Below, in pieces: positions 21,251 through 32,991 of a stretch of 64,000 nt of DNA. Under the pieces are notes generated by a model that had not been told where the DNA came from, ran no database searches, and was given only the letters and a program-made list of their open reading frames with translations. Source of the stretch: Spodoptera frugiperda (lineage: Eukaryota; Arthropoda; Insecta; Lepidoptera; Noctuidae); contig NC_064229.1 in NCBI RefSeq assembly GCF_023101765.2, forward strand, positions 8,532,473 through 8,596,472. Reading direction: 5' to 3'. The position numbers and the translations under genes are program-made. Numbering within the stretch: position 1 is the first letter of the stretch; the number at the start of each line of letters is the position of its first letter.

Positions 21251-21806
21251 TAGAAATAGTGTTCGACAGCGGAGTTGCAACATGAGCAATCCGCCCATCA
21301 CATACTCTGGGAGTGTGGTCTCTGGCAATCTGAGCGTAACACTATGCTAGATAATTTAATTGTTTCATCAGGTGTAGTCTATTATACGGACCTTGTGGAG
21401 TCTAGAACGAATTTCCGTGCGTTTAGGCGTTTTTGCCATACCTATTATTGGAAGCAAGTATAACAGCTCACACATAGGACCCACTTAGTTTTAAGTCAAA
21501 TTTCCGTGGTGCTTGGCGACTGGGCTTCTCCCAGTTGTGGAGTCTCTTTGTGCCTTAAGGCTTAAGTCATTCTGTCTCCTGCATTAAATTCACCGAGGGA
21601 AGTGGAAACTATCGTTTTCTTTTCTTCTCCTCTAATAATATCTTCTGATTTATTTCGTTGCGGGATCCAAGACAGTCATTCATGTCCCTGGGACGCGCCG
21701 GACTTCAATGTTCCGGTGTTTTCATGGTTGTATCTACTGTAGATCCTGGCTTACAGGAGTTGCAGCGGTGTGGGAGGTTGTGGCGGGCTTGTCCCATAAA
21801 AGAAAG
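21251..21806 (+). mobile_element. 5'-truncated non-LTR retrotransposon (LINE)
   Basis: Bounded by a perfect 13-bp direct repeat. It contains the last ~68 codons of an RT-type ORF followed by a ~340-bp 3' UTR ending in an A/G-rich tail. Part of the same 3' UTR recurs at 60430-60545 (gtcaaatttccgtgctgctt). Length and structure are those of a dead-on-arrival LINE copy made by target-primed reverse transcription. Not the R1-like LINE of 49.8 kb; probably a Jockey/CR1-like lineage. Confidence 0.8.
21260..21463 (+). pseudogene. LINE ORF2 C-terminal fragment
   Basis: About 67 codons ending in TAA. The start of the fragment shows a C...H...C pattern (ELQHEQSAHHILWECGLW) typical of the zinc-binding motif near the C terminus of insect LINE ORF2 proteins, followed by 'FRAFRRFCHTYYWK'. 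No start codon; cut off at the 5' truncation point of the element. Confidence 0.65.
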
Positions 21807-21819
21807 AAGAAATAGAAGT
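21807..21819. repeat. Target-site duplication, right
   Basis: aagaaatagaagt, the partner of 21238-21250. Confidence 0.8.
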
Positions 21820-22074
21820 GAAAGGAAAAATGTCACTGCAATTAATTAACTAAATATAAACTTCAATTTCCGCCTGACATTATACAGAAATGAGAAATGT
21901 CACTTAATGCAGTGTTTAAAAATAGTTACACTACGTCTTAACATCGTTTATATCTAAGAATACATTTGACGTCACTCCTACTCTTACCTCGGGTATCTTA
22001 AGAGATAAAGAGCAGCTAGCAGCAATCTTTGATAAATCTGAAATTTTCAAGCTATGATCTCCAAACCGTTAGGC

Positions 22075-22242
22075 CTTTTTGTAATGGGGGAAAATCATCC
22101 AATGACCAATGACTTCTTCCATCTTGAGCGAGGCGAGAGGGAATGTGAGACTCTTACTGACCAAAACCACCCTATTCCTATTCCTACTCCTGCTGCTGAA
22201 GCTGGAGCCCCGGTAACTTCCTAAGTAGTCGGCAGCTCTGAG
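22075..22242 (-). mobile_element. R1-like LINE tail copy
   Basis: gggaaaatcatccaatgacc, 'gagactcttactgaccaaaa', 'gctggagccccggtaacttc' and 'tagtcggcagctctg'. Flanked by aaaccgttaggc (22063-22074) and aaaccgtcaggc (22243-22254), a 12-bp target duplication with one mismatch. A short internal duplication (aatgaccaatgac) is present. Confidence 0.85.
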
Positions 22243-22429
22243 AAACCGTCAGGCTACATACTATATACATATAATCGTCGACCCGGGATTTGCACCTACG
22301 GCTCCTAGCGACTATTCCATCAACGATACACATGTAGTTATCTATCATACCTACATCCCACGATACACACACATAATAGGCTATCATAATATGCACCCAT
22401 AGCGATATAAATCATCAAAACATAAAAGA

Positions 22430-22640
22430 GAGGCCGCGTTAAAAAGCTAGTCTCACTTAAGCCAAATACCGACACGTCCGACCGCTTCTGAGCCCATCAT
22501 ACGAATGTCGCTAACACGCTTCCTTGTAAAACGAAAACAATTGTATCCCTTCCGCGCTAACGACACGACGCATGCGCAACAATTACCATACAATGTGTGC
22601 GTGCGTAGACGCATCAATGGCGCAGGATTATGATGTCACC
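22430..22640. promoter_or_regulatory. CpG-richer island, possible regulatory element
   Basis: Within AT-rich DNA this segment has frequent CG dinucleotides and the near-palindrome acgcatgcgcaac (NRF-1/ewg-like). No repeat family matches it here. It could be an enhancer, a non-coding exon or a decayed element. Function is inference. Confidence 0.2.
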
Positions 22641-23705
22641 ATGTTTGTTTTGTGTTTTAGGACTTTTTCTGGTTTGATATGTCCTGTTTATGTACAGGTA
22701 TGTTATAAGTTTATTCGAATTTTTACATAACAGACCTATTTGTATTATTGTTTAATCAATATTGTCATACAAAATACAGATGTATAAAGACTGACGCACT
22801 GTAGTTGGTTTGTCACCATCGAAAAAGTGTATTCGTTTATAAAAGTATCCCAGAATCAGGTCAAGAAAATCAGAAACTCTGTTTATAAATTTTAAATTCG
22901 CAGAGATATTTTCTCCAAACTTCGTCTCATTATTATTTTTACTCACTTTTTCAATTTCTTTTTAAAATGAAATAGTTTATTTCAGTATCTTATAAATCTA
23001 TTATAATTTATCATATACCTAGGGGTCTCCATTTAAGTATATTATGAGATACATGTGTTAGGAGACTCTGAAGCTTAGGAACTTAAAAGCTATACCACAA
23101 CCATAATATAGGTATTGAAACACATTTTTTCTTCAACCACTCAAACAAAGCGAAGGTTTCGCTTTCATGTTTCAATTAAAAACATAAATCCTACGTGATA
23201 TGAAATTCTAAACTGGAAAGTAAAAACATTAATCTCTTTGTGGCCATTTTTCTATACAGGCTGTGTTTTTAACGCACCCACGGCACAGGAGGGAAAATGG
23301 CGTGGGTGCTAAGGAAAGCAAAAGGAATTTAATTGAAAAAAATGTACAAGAAAACTGGAGTGTATCTTCCCTTCCTTCTAAATGAAGTGTTGGTTCTAAT
23401 TTTATTTATAATTAAGTTGTTAAGATATGCGGGTGTGTTTTTGTCGTGTCTTTAATTGTTTATTCTTGAGGATTTTAATCTTTTGAAATTATGTTTTGTG
23501 AAAATAAATCTGAATCAGAAATGCTTTTCATTCAAGTTTACAACAAAACTACCTATGCACATTTTGCTTAAATGTTCTTATACTACTTACTTGAGATACC
23601 CTATCCATTTTGAATCATTACTAATGACATCCTATCCTCATTATTATTTAATTGACAATAGTAACAAATGGAGTTTCTCGCTCATTCTTCTGTATTCGAA
23701 TCAGG
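22641..23705. other. AT-rich stretch, no gene seen
   Basis: A phrase 'cacccacggcacaggaggga' near 23276 is GC-richer, but no exon or repeat is recognised. Confidence 0.4.
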
Positions 23706-23707
23706 AA

Positions 23708-23836
23708 CATTTTGGAACGAGCACCTAACTTCACTGATAGACAGACTGACAGACTATTATTTATTTCTTTATTTGTTGACGTTTTTAAATAACAAATTAT
23801 GGTATAACAGAAATTAATACTTTGACTTTGACTTAA
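23708..23836 (+). repeat. Repeat family E
   Basis: ggaacgagcacctaacttca, 'gacagactgacagactatta' and the tail ctttgactttgactt match 12437-12552 and 42357-42472. Confidence 0.75.
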
Positions 23837-25224
23837 AATAAAACTTTCTAATATTTTTTTTTTATTCTTTATAAATAAATTGGAGGGTTTAATCACAGCG
23901 ATTATGTCACCTTCATAGGACCCTTAACAAAATATACACATACACATAAAATAACTTAATATCTATTAACAAAAGTATTTTTAACTAATAAATACAATTT
24001 TCTAGCTTTATCTAATAATAGAAGAGACAAAACACTTTAAAACTTTCAATGATTACATCCCCAACTTTTTAGGACCCAAAATTACTTAGCACCAAGAACG
24101 TATCCCACTTGTAAAACCAATATGGCCACAGGATCGTAGACAGCGATGCGCATCGGTCGCTCACCCCGCCCCCTGTTTATCCATCTCGGAGTTCACCTTA
24201 ACATTGCATTCTATTGCACATTGCAAGGATGCCTCGGGTATTCTCAGAGCTATAAATTCTCTTTAGTCCTTTTGATTTTCTCGGACTTTTTTCATATCTT
24301 AAGTCATGTGACTTGGTATTGTTTGTAGATATGTATAAGTAATCGTTTGTTTGTTTTGGATTGGTTGCGAATCCATCAGTTGGTCCAAGCATGTTTAAAT
24401 TAATTTAACTGACAATAAGTCAGGAAACTCAGTAACTCTAACTAGGATAACCTGTGTCCAGGGCTCCTGCGCTTTTCTTCTTAGATCTTATAAACTGCTT
24501 TTTAAGTTACAAAGGAAAAACAAGGTTTCCAAGGTAACATAGGAAAACTATGTCCTTTTTAAAAAAAGATTTATTCTACTATTAATTCAATATGCCTACA
24601 GTATCAGACACTATTCAATAATGATATTCTTACGACACGAACGAAGCAAAATGCTATCTAGCTCATAAATTAGTAGTTGACATCAAAAGCAAAAGTGATA
24701 ATTTACCTTCCATTAGATACTTACATAATTATGTAAATGACATACAATCGAAACTGTGTCAAAATACAACCGATTAAGCTTGTTATTGCAATAAACATAA
24801 GTTTTACATATGTAATTACAAGACACAGGACTAGATACAAGGCAAGGCAATAAAAACAACTAATTAACAAGTCGAAAAATCAAATGTATTTTAAGGAAAG
24901 TTTATATTTTTTCTATATCTCGTTTATTACTTCACTTCCTTGTAAAGAAACTAGTAATTAAACATCTAACACAAATAAATTACTATAATTAAATATCGAG
25001 ACAGTGAAAACACTTTCGGTGGACATAAAAAAAAATAGAGTTAGGTTCCGCTCTTACAAGTTTAGTGTGCAAAATTATATAAATAGTCGTGATTGCCCGG
25101 AGGTTTAAAACGTCCGCTTCTCATGTAAGAGACCCTCTAACAATTCTAACAACTACAGAACTCTACAGAACCTACAAACGGCAAGTACCAATGTGACTTT
25201 TTTCGAGTTAGGTATATGTACTTT
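23837..25224. other. Long AT-rich stretch, no gene seen
   Basis: Apart from a slightly CpG-richer part near 24130-24190 (gcgatgcgcatcggtcgctc) I see no repeat family, exon or RNA gene. Confidence 0.4.
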
Positions 25225-25385
25225 CTAAGATTATTTAGACACCACAGATGAATAGTGAAAGAAAACATCGTAACCCGGGCTTATAATTTCTAATTATAAG
25301 TTTGAAATCGCCATCCCGCATTGAGCAAGCGTGGTGATTAATGCTCAAACCATTTCCGTGTGAGAGGAGACCTTTGGTTAGCAGT
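25225..25385 (-). repeat. Repeat family D
   Basis: Inverse copy with taagtttgaaatcgccatcc, 'gcattgagcaagcgtggtga' and 'gagaggagacctttggttag'. Confidence 0.75.
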
Positions 25386-26290
25386 GCGATGCGTGCGATA
25401 TAATGGGTGCGTTTAAAAACACATAATTTCACATAGACATCACACTCAGACCCGAAACAATAGCTTTTGAATCAAACTCAATGACTACGTCATTTGTCCA
25501 GCCATTTGCTTTGTTGGTCGAGTGATCACATGTACGACTGATGAATAAGTCCCAGGTAAGACTTCCACATCGGATATTAAGGACTATAACAGAAAACTAT
25601 AAAACTAATTACTTTTTTTAGTGGCATTATATTATTTCATCTTGTTTTTTTTTTTGCTGACTGAAAGATTGGGCCTCACGACATAGGAAGAGATTGGGCC
25701 TCACAACCCAAGAAATCCTAGTGTGAGGTCCATAGCCATCTAAAAATGTAAACTGTAATTTTGTTTATAAACGTATTTTAATTACATTTTATAAGTGTTT
25801 GGTTTTTACAATTATCAGTATAATCACGCGATTTGGTGTCCGATGTTAAGCAATAGGCTCGCTTTCTATTAATAAATGAGATTTAAAATAACTGGTCAAT
25901 ACTGGGTGGGACACACACGTGTGCCTCATATTTCGGAGAAAAAAATCCATGATTCATGTATCCAAAAATTTTTTTTCAACATCAGAAATCGCCGACAGAA
26001 TGTCGAACAGACAACAACAAATGTTTTATTTAATTTATTGTTAGGCAACAGCCTATCCTACGACATGTTTAGCTTACGTTATGTTAAGGTCGTATTTCAA
26101 TAACTATCTCTGCGAATCTATCCTTCCTGGTATGAAAATTTATTAAATAATGCGAAGAATTGTAGTTACATATTCTAATAACGTAACGTGAGTGTGTTAT
26201 TTTAAGTATAAGCAACGTTGTCTTGTTGTTTGTTTTGTTGATAGAAGTATATGTTATATGAGGTTCTTTAAGAAGGGTATAATTAGGTAT
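25386..26290. other. AT-rich stretch with a short tandem duplication
   Basis: At 25669-25720 the phrase gattgggcctcacgacataggaagagattgggcctcacaaccc contains a repeated 14-base block (agattgggcctcac). A SINE phrase 'caataggctcgctttctatt' is near 25851. No gene seen. Confidence 0.4.
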
Positions 26291-26515
26291 ATTAAGGGTC
26301 GGCAAGGTGCATAGGCCACGGTAACCACTTAGCATCAGATAGGCCATGTGCTTTCTTGCCTCTGTCGTTTTATTAAAAAAAATGTTATTAAGCTTAGGTG
26401 CAGTAATTATTTTCCAATGAAAATGTTCCCAAGTGTTGCAAGCGTTCATAAGCTACGGTAACCACTTACCATCAGGTGGGCCATGTGCTTTACTGGGTCC
26501 GTCGTGATGAAAAAT
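26291..26515. repeat. Two copies of a 'ccacggtaaccactta' repeat
   Basis: ggccacggtaaccacttagc at 26312 and 'gctacggtaaccacttacca' at 26452 are followed by 'tcaga/ggtaggccatgtgcttt' in both, about 140 bp apart. A short lepidopteran interspersed repeat present twice in tandem. Confidence 0.6.
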
Positions 26516-26717
26516 AATATCTGTATAAAAAATATGTTATTTGAAGAAAGTTTAGGTGTATTAAAGTATTTTCCAATGAAAATCTTTAGATTAAAACTTG
26601 GAAGAGCTAATGAAAACGGTGAAGCTATGTAAAGGAAAATTGCTATGGAGCCACTCTGTCTGAGGTGGCGTCTGGTAGGTAATATCTGACTTTCAATAAC
26701 TTTTTTAGATTGCTAAT

Positions 26718-27012
26718 AGGGATGATGACGGGGTATGAAAATTAAAAATCTATTTAATCCGTCAGTTAGGTAATGAAAAAATATTAGACACGTATTTTTT
26801 ATTTTGTAATATAAGATAACAATACTAAGATAAAACGAATCAATGTTTAAAAGCAAATACGTCATTTCTTTGTATAAAATGTACTTACAAGTGATGTCAC
26901 GCAATATTTCAATTTGATGTATCTTCGAAAGTAATTGTTTCTGCAAGAAAATAAAAAATACGTGTCTAATATTTTAAAATAATCTACAAGACGGACATTC
27001 AAGTAAAAATTA
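26718..27012. mobile_element. MITE-like repeat, family G, uninterrupted
   Basis: gatgacggggtatgaaaatt to acggacattcaagtaaaaat. This copy lacks the Helitron present at 6544-6755 and so shows the empty target: tgtctaa/tattttaaaataatc. Confidence 0.85.
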
Positions 27013-27367
27013 GTTATCTAACCTATTATGAACATCACGGCTCAGCCAAAAAGGACGACATAACGTAACCTAAGTATAAAAGAATAGAAATAAATCTCAA
27101 TTTAGTCGGACTTCCTTTAACATGTGTGTGGGACTTGTGAGCAATAATTTCTGCGACTAACTTTCTAGTATTCTGCCATAACTAATTAATATCATTTATC
27201 AAATTAATCAGGCGAATTTTGTTATAATTAATAGTGTCATCGATTTACGACTTGTTAGTAGTAAACTGTCTAATTTTATTAATACAATTTCAACCATATG
27301 TTTTTTATAATAAAGTTCAAAATTAAACTAAATATATCGATAGTTTTAGTGTAGCTTCATATGCCAG

Positions 27368-27640
27368 GCTGTTTATACAAACAGAAAAATAATCAACAGA
27401 TTTTCAACCTAATACTCTGCGAGTGATAAAGTTGAAAATTGTTTAAAAGTTGTAAGGTTATACATATATGAGCCGTTGACTATATAAACACAAGATCTAG
27501 TCAACAGATTTTTAACCTAATACTCTACCACTGATAGAGCTGAAAATTGTTTAAAAGTTTAAGTTATATATGAGCCTTTGTCTATGTAAACACAAGATTC
27601 AGTCAATCGATTTTAAACCTTATGTACTTAAACTTTTGAT
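27368..27640. repeat. Degenerate tandem repeat, period ~102-108 bp
   Basis: caacagatttt(c/t)aacctaatactc followed by 'gaaaattgtttaaaagtt' and 'atatgagcc' occurs at about 27394 and 27502. A third partial unit starts near 27604 (caatcgattttaaacct). About 2.5 units. AT-rich, no gene. Confidence 0.8.
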
Positions 27641-27782
27641 AGTGTTGCTTTTAGCTATTTTGATAGTTTTTCTATACAAACAGAAGATTGCTAAACCCTC
27701 CGGCTATGTCCATTTGTTATATCGAATTTCTATTGAAATGACTATAGATAAATATTAGGAGATTTATTGTGGGTCTTGTTTT

Positions 27783-27860
27783 GTCCTGGTGGTCTAGTGG
27801 GTGGGTTAAGTTGCGAATTTGTGGGTTCTAGTTCGAAAGTTAGAGGATCAGGATATTTTT
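27783..27860 (+). repeat. tRNA-like SINE head
   Basis: tggtggtctagtgggtggg resembles an A box and gggttctagttcgaa a B box, spaced as in tRNA-derived SINEs, followed by a T run. Degraded and not a functional tRNA. Confidence 0.4.
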
Positions 27861-27924
27861 TTTAATTGCTAACTATTGTCTTTCTTGTTGAACTTAAAAT
27901 TAAATAATTACATTCTGTTTCTGA

Positions 27925-28182
27925 GAGAGCCAGATACCAACGCCTCGCAGAAAACTGGCGTAAAATAACGCTTGCTTTGCGTTTCGTTGTATGACTGAGG
28001 AAACCGGAGGCCCAATTACCCCTTTTCCCAATCTTCTCAATCCCCGATTCCTCTTAACTTCCTAACCCCCAAATGCCGGCAACGCACTCGTAACGCCTCT
28101 GGTGTTTTAGTCCGTGGGTGGCGGCGATTGACCATCAGGTGATCTGTCTGCTCGTTTACCAACTTGTACCATAAAAAAATAA
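27925..28182 (+). mobile_element. SINE-like element, family S
   Basis: gagagagccagataccaacg, 'aacgcttgctttgcgtttcg', 'tccgtgggtggcggcgattg' and the tail cttgtaccataaaaaa. Slightly truncated at the 5' end. Confidence 0.8.
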
Positions 28183-28858
28183 CATAGCTACTACAAAAAT
28201 TAATAAATCAAACTACTTAATTAGTATTAAATATTTTCTCTTAATTACAAAACAGACTAGCAATCGTATTCAATAAATTAATTCAACGTAGACACTAGAC
28301 AGATCATAAAAAATAACTAAAACCAAAATTTCACATTTCACAATATTCCTAGAAATGATAGAGCTAGGAAGATAAAATTTCGCAAATTACATAGAAACCA
28401 ATTTATTATAAGACTTTTACAAATTACATAGCATACTAACTATGTAATCCGACACTATGTTATATGTTTCGCGATAAGATATTTAATAAATAACATAACA
28501 AGTTGAACTTAATTGTTACCTGATATATGGTTGATAATTAATTTTCCACAAAACTAGAAATGAAAGGAAGTCGATATGTAAATTAGTGTACAAAGATCGA
28601 CTGGTGGAGTGGTTTTTTTTTCTATATATGAGGAAGTCTGGTTAAGGCAAAGTTACTTACATTTTTACATTCTTAAGTCTTTAACTGCCAACTAAAAATT
28701 GTTGAAGGCAATGTCGGTCAGCATTGGCCGTGTTGGCAATGAATGTATTAATAATGGTGAAAAGGGGGTTTCTTTTTGCCAGAGATTTTGATGGAAAACT
28801 TTCAGCAACTGTTGTATAAATTCCACCAAATCATATTCATTGGTGAACGCAGCTTATC
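28183..28858. other. AT-rich stretch, no gene seen
   Basis: No repeat family or exon recognised. Confidence 0.4.
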
Positions 28859-29080
28859 CTTTTTTTATGATACAAGTCGATAAACGAGCAGACGGATTAC
28901 CTGATGGTAAGCAATCGCCGCCGCCCATGGAAATCCGAAACACCAGAGGCGTTACAAGTGCGTTGCCGGCCATTTGAGGGACAGGAATTTAAGGGTTTTT
29001 GAGGAATCAGGCATTGGCAATTGGGCACAACGCAACGTTGTTTCACGTCAGTTTTCTGCAAGGCCGTAACATCACGTATC
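28859..29080 (-). mobile_element. SINE-like element, family S, internally shortened
   Basis: Starts ttttttatgatacaagtcg; contains 'gattacctgatggtaagcaa' and 'aggcgttacaagtgcgttgc', then jumps to 'gcacaacgcaacgttgtttc'. Confidence 0.75.
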
Positions 29081-29639
29081 TATTCATACATACAAGGCTT
29101 TCTTGGTATTTTTATAAAGTAACATTATCACGATAACATAGCATTCCCCTTAACAACTTTATGCAAATTCCGCCAAAGACAACCCATTATTCCGTTGTGA
29201 TAATTATTGTGATCAATTCGCGACGCGATTTGTCTCTATCAATTTCTAATTAAAGGTTTAATGTACATAATTAAATGTCTTGTTTGACAAGCTACGGGAG
29301 AATAAATAATTAATTTGACGTGAATGAAAGCGGACGGCAAATATGTATCTGTATAATTGGCTGGGCACGACTTTGTTAGAAATTTATAGGAGTGTGTTTT
29401 TTTATGTATGTGGATGTTCGGTGACGTCAATGTTGATAGTTCCAAAGAGGTACATAGAAGTACCTATACTAGTTCAAATGGTACACATACGGTATGTATT
29501 TTTTGCTGACTATGTTACGAATCTCATGTTGATAATTTAGAGCCATGCACTAGATGTAATTTTGAAAATTTGTAGTTGTTGGATTAACCAGCCACATGTA
29601 CACAGGACCAAACCAAACCATAGGTATACTCAATTTCAG

Positions 29640-29890
29640 AATATGTAAAGGCAAGTGTATATTAGCGGACAAAATAATGTCCCACGACATATAGGGCGAA
29701 AACGCGCGACTCATGTCGGTAGCTATGTCGTGTTGCCAGACATGTCGACTAAAGTCCGGCAACGTCGCGCTACAACACGCAACGTCGCGCTACACACGCA
29801 ACGTCGCTGGTGACTCTTGTCGCAGGACATTTGTGTATCCTTGGCTAGTGTATCGCAAGTGTACCCCTAGTGTATCCTTGGCTTAACGCC
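29640..29890. repeat. CG-rich short-repeat cluster
   Basis: The phrase caacgtcgcgctacaacacg is followed by two further variants of 'caacgtcgc(gctacacac)' at 29760-29806, and 'agtgtatccttggct' occurs near 29834 and 29870. Probably part of a decayed DNA element; ends not found. Confidence 0.5.
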
Positions 29891-29921
29891 TACTCCAAAA
29901 ACCAAATTAAAAACTACTGAT

Positions 29922-30290
29922 CTACCACTTTATAAAAGTTATATTCTTACACCAGCCCAGCTTATTGCAAAAGGTAATTCCGTGTGGTTTATTAGCTATG
30001 AAATATTGATTAGCCACTAGATTGCACACTCCAAGGTAGCCGGATCGATAAATCAATGAAAAGGTAATGACTGTAACAGCTATTGTAAAGGACAGAAATA
30101 AATGAAGATCGACACGTTCAAATTCAGTCCTATGGTGACGCTGGAGTTTTTGATGTGAGTAAGTAAGTAGTTCCCTTATCTCATCGCATTCGCACCGAAC
30201 CGCACCGCACCGCATCTCAACGTATCCCATGTGCGGTTTGTCACTAGGCCAAGTCAATACATTTTGACAGTTTGTTGCTTTAAGAAACAC
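29922..30290 (-). other. Unassigned 122-codon open frame
   Basis: Minus-strand frame with one hydrophobic segment (FLSFTIAVTVITFSLI) and a stretch derived from a CGCAC-type simple repeat at 30195-30215. No family recognised, no splice signals and no neighbouring exon. Likely chance. Confidence 0.15.
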
Positions 30291-30334
30291 CTTTGCTTGT
30301 AATAAGAACTAAATCCTCGTCATTATTAACAGCT

Positions 30335-30499
30335 TTTTTTTTGAGGGGGAAAAATCATCCATTGACTTCTCCCGCCTTGGGCGAGGATAAAAGGTGAGAG
30401 AGAGTGTAAAAACAGGCTCTTACTGAATAAAAACCACCCCGTTCCTTCTTCTGCTCTTGGAGCCGGAGCTACAGTAAGCCCGCTAGGTGGTCCGTAGCT
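30335..30499 (-). mobile_element. R1-like LINE tail copy
   Basis: T run, cgccttgggcgagg, 'aaaaaccaccccgttccttc' and 'aagcccgctaggtggtccgt'. Flanked by attattaacagct (30322-30334) and attatcaacagct (30500-30512), a 13-bp target duplication with one mismatch. Confidence 0.88.
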
Positions 30500-30512
30500 A
30501 TTATCAACAGCT

Positions 30513-31086
30513 GGAGGACTTCCACTGTTAGACCAAAGATAACAGGACGTCCACTGTTACACAGTTGAAATTAATAACCTATCTTTATCCAAAATTTCTG
30601 GATTTTAGACATCAACAGGAATTGGTTCGTACGTACGTTCTATGAGAAGCTTGACTTCTTAGTACAGCGATCTCCAACCCTTTAGTCAAACCTGGAGATT
30701 ATCCTAAAGCCATGTAACTCCCATTTAGTACAAATCCCTATAAAACCATTCCCTTCCTTTGTAACAAAATTACACAACAATTTTCTTCCAAGAAATATAT
30801 AAAGGTACATAATATACCCAACGAAAAGATTCAAAGGACTCATATTTGCCCATTTAGCAAAAAGAAACGAACAGTGTACAACTCAGCATCCAATTAACAG
30901 TCCCATCTTTTTGTACGTGGAAATATCTTTGCTAAAAGATAAAACCAAAAAGAAAAGAAAAAAGATATAAGATATTTTTGTAAGGTTGAAGTAATATTGA
31001 ATTTGTATGGTACATTTGTATGTGTGCGTGGAATCAGATGTTGAGATTATGAAGCTTTGTGTGTTTGACTGGTTTTAATGTTTGGC
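30513..31086. other. AT-rich stretch, no gene seen
   Basis: No repeat family or exon recognised. Confidence 0.4.
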
Positions 31087-31345
31087 GTGGTTTTCCACCA
31101 GATATGTGCTATATAGCTATGCTATGAAGATGTAATAGCTAAGCTGTGAAACTATGTGACCATTTCCACTGATACGAATGCTATGTAGCCGTGCAAGGAA
31201 GATGAGTAGCTCGAAGTCTGCAATGTATTGACAATAGGCAAGCTATCCATAGCACACATATATAGCCCGCATCCACAGCACACATCTTTTCATACTAAAA
31301 ACATAGTTAAACTGAGTTCATTTCCACCAGTGTTAAGCTATGTGT
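31087..31345. mobile_element. MITE of the 3482 family, right end decayed
   Basis: ggttttccaccagatatgtg opens the copy, and the internal 'gctatgtagccgtgc' and 'ccatagcacacat' blocks follow. The right inverted end is not recognisable after ttccaccagtgttaagctat. Confidence 0.75.
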
Positions 31346-31916
31346 ACAAATAAATATTATTGGTATGATCTTGATGTTGATTTTTATGATCTACGACAAC
31401 CAAACTCCTTACGCCATTAATGTACCTACATGTATGATTCAGACAATATTGTCCCAGGTGTTAAAAGCACCCAAGTCACCAAGTCACGACGTAGCACAAA
31501 AAAACCAACATCAATGAACAAAAGTGACCACACCAACACTTTAAAACACGCAGAACACTTCTCCATGAGTCAGATAGCAAGTTGAAGGCCACCTCTTTTA
31601 TTTTACTCTGTAATTAGATACAAAGAGGTCTTGTTTGAGTTGCAATATCCGACACAGATGCGAGCCGTTTAACGCGAGTTATTCAAGGACTTGTACTGTT
31701 TGTTTTGGTATACACCATGAGTAAAAAAAAGGGAAGATAAAGTCATAAGTTCGTGAAAATTGAAAGGGGTTTTTGTGGAGTATTCAAGTTTGTTAAAGTT
31801 CCGAGTGAATATATTACAGGTGTGTTCCATCATTGGTTACACTAGTTCTTACTACCGTGCGAGTCAATAGCCTAATACTAACTAATTTGTGTAATAAGGA
31901 GTATGTACTATAAAGT

Positions 31917-32125
31917 ATTACTGGCAGGCTGGCTCGACCCGAGTGATACCAAGTTCTCATAGAAAACCGACGTGAGTTTGTTGTGTGAGTGAGGTTACAG
32001 GAGGCCCAATTATCACCCTTCTCAATCTTCCCAATCCCTGATTCCCCAACAACTCTTAAAAGGCAACGCACTAGTAACACCTCTGTCTGATCCATCTGCT
32101 CGTTAACCGACTTATACCATAAAAA
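31917..32125 (+). mobile_element. SINE-like element, family S, shortened
   Basis: ggctggctcgacccgagtga, 'ttgtgtgagtgaggttacag' and the tail cttataccataaaaaag. Internal deletions remove the middle blocks. Confidence 0.8.
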
Positions 32126-32542
32126 AGATATTTGAAATGAGGCTTATTTTATTGCTGACCTCAAGAAAATTCCGATAATTGGTACTAAAAAAAAACAAGT
32201 AACTGGTAATTTGAAAATTAAATATTATGGTTCCTACGCATTTTCAGGATACGGTTAGTACGAAAAACATAATATACACGTACAAATCTAGAAAAATACA
32301 TCTATTTAAAAATACAAATGTTTCTGTATAATTTTTAACTAAAGGGTGGATATTTACATAATAAATGTAGGGAAAAATATCGTTGTAGCGATGATAAAAA
32401 TTAACAGCCTAGAAAGGGTTAATAATGACACCATTTTTTTTGTGAAGAATTTATTAAATGTCCAAAAACGATTTGTATTATAACTAGTGACAAATTTTCC
32501 ATAATTCGCTCTTTTTGTCTCTTCCTAGACTTTTCCAACTTC

Positions 32543-32679
32543 ACATCGGGCCTAGTAGGGCTGATGCCCGATCAGGAGCTGCGGACAACATAACAGGTTA
32601 CCGGGGCTCCGGCTCAAAGCAGAAAAAGCTTCACCGAAGGTGGCAGAAGTGATTGGACGATTTTCCCCTCTCAAAAAAA
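32543..32679 (+). mobile_element. R1-like LINE tail copy
   Basis: acatcgggcctagtagggct, 'ggttaccggggctccggctc', 'gattggacgattttcccctc' and an A run. Flanked by gacttttccaacttc (32528-32542) and gacttctctaacttc (32680-32694), a 15-bp target duplication with two mismatches. Confidence 0.85.
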
Positions 32680-32704
32680 GACTTCTCTAACTTCCCAGAG
32701 CTAC

Positions 32705-32754
32705 GGAGTACCTAGCTAGCGGTTTTACCGGGGCTCTGGCTCGAAGAGCAAACC
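32705..32754 (+). mobile_element. Fragment of a second LINE tail
   Basis: gagtacctagctagcggttt and 'ttaccggggctctggctcga' match the middle of the tail family; the remainder is replaced by another LINE fragment. Confidence 0.5.
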
Positions 32755-32991
32755 TGGGTGAGGTTTATGCCCATCCGGCAAAGAATTCCACTCCCTAGGA
32801 ACCTTGAAGCAAAGCGCTTCGTACGAGTGGGTGGGACATCTACCATGAAGCGGGGACGCCCCGCATCTTGTGGTTCGATGATGGAAAGGACTAAGGGGAA
32901 TCAAGTTGTGAAATTCCCCCGCACACACACCGAAATGAATCCGGAAAAATACCGAAAGGCTGGCGTAATTTAAATATTTATATTCAACCAC
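32755..32991 (-). pseudogene. LINE reverse transcriptase C-terminal fragment
   Basis: Minus-strand frame of about 75 codons containing FRIHFGVCAGEFHNLIP, 'HHRTTR' and 'KVPREWNSLPDG'. This is the pattern found at the C-terminal end of ORF2 of CR1/Jockey-like insect LINEs, where an 'FxPRTxxLWNxLP' motif follows the RT thumb. No start, and only the end of the protein is present. Neighbouring R1-like tail pieces show that several retroelements are nested here. Confidence 0.6.

Noticed and set aside
27783..27860. tRNA gene
   Set aside because: Only box-like words are present; stems do not pair as a cloverleaf. Kept as a SINE-like remnant.
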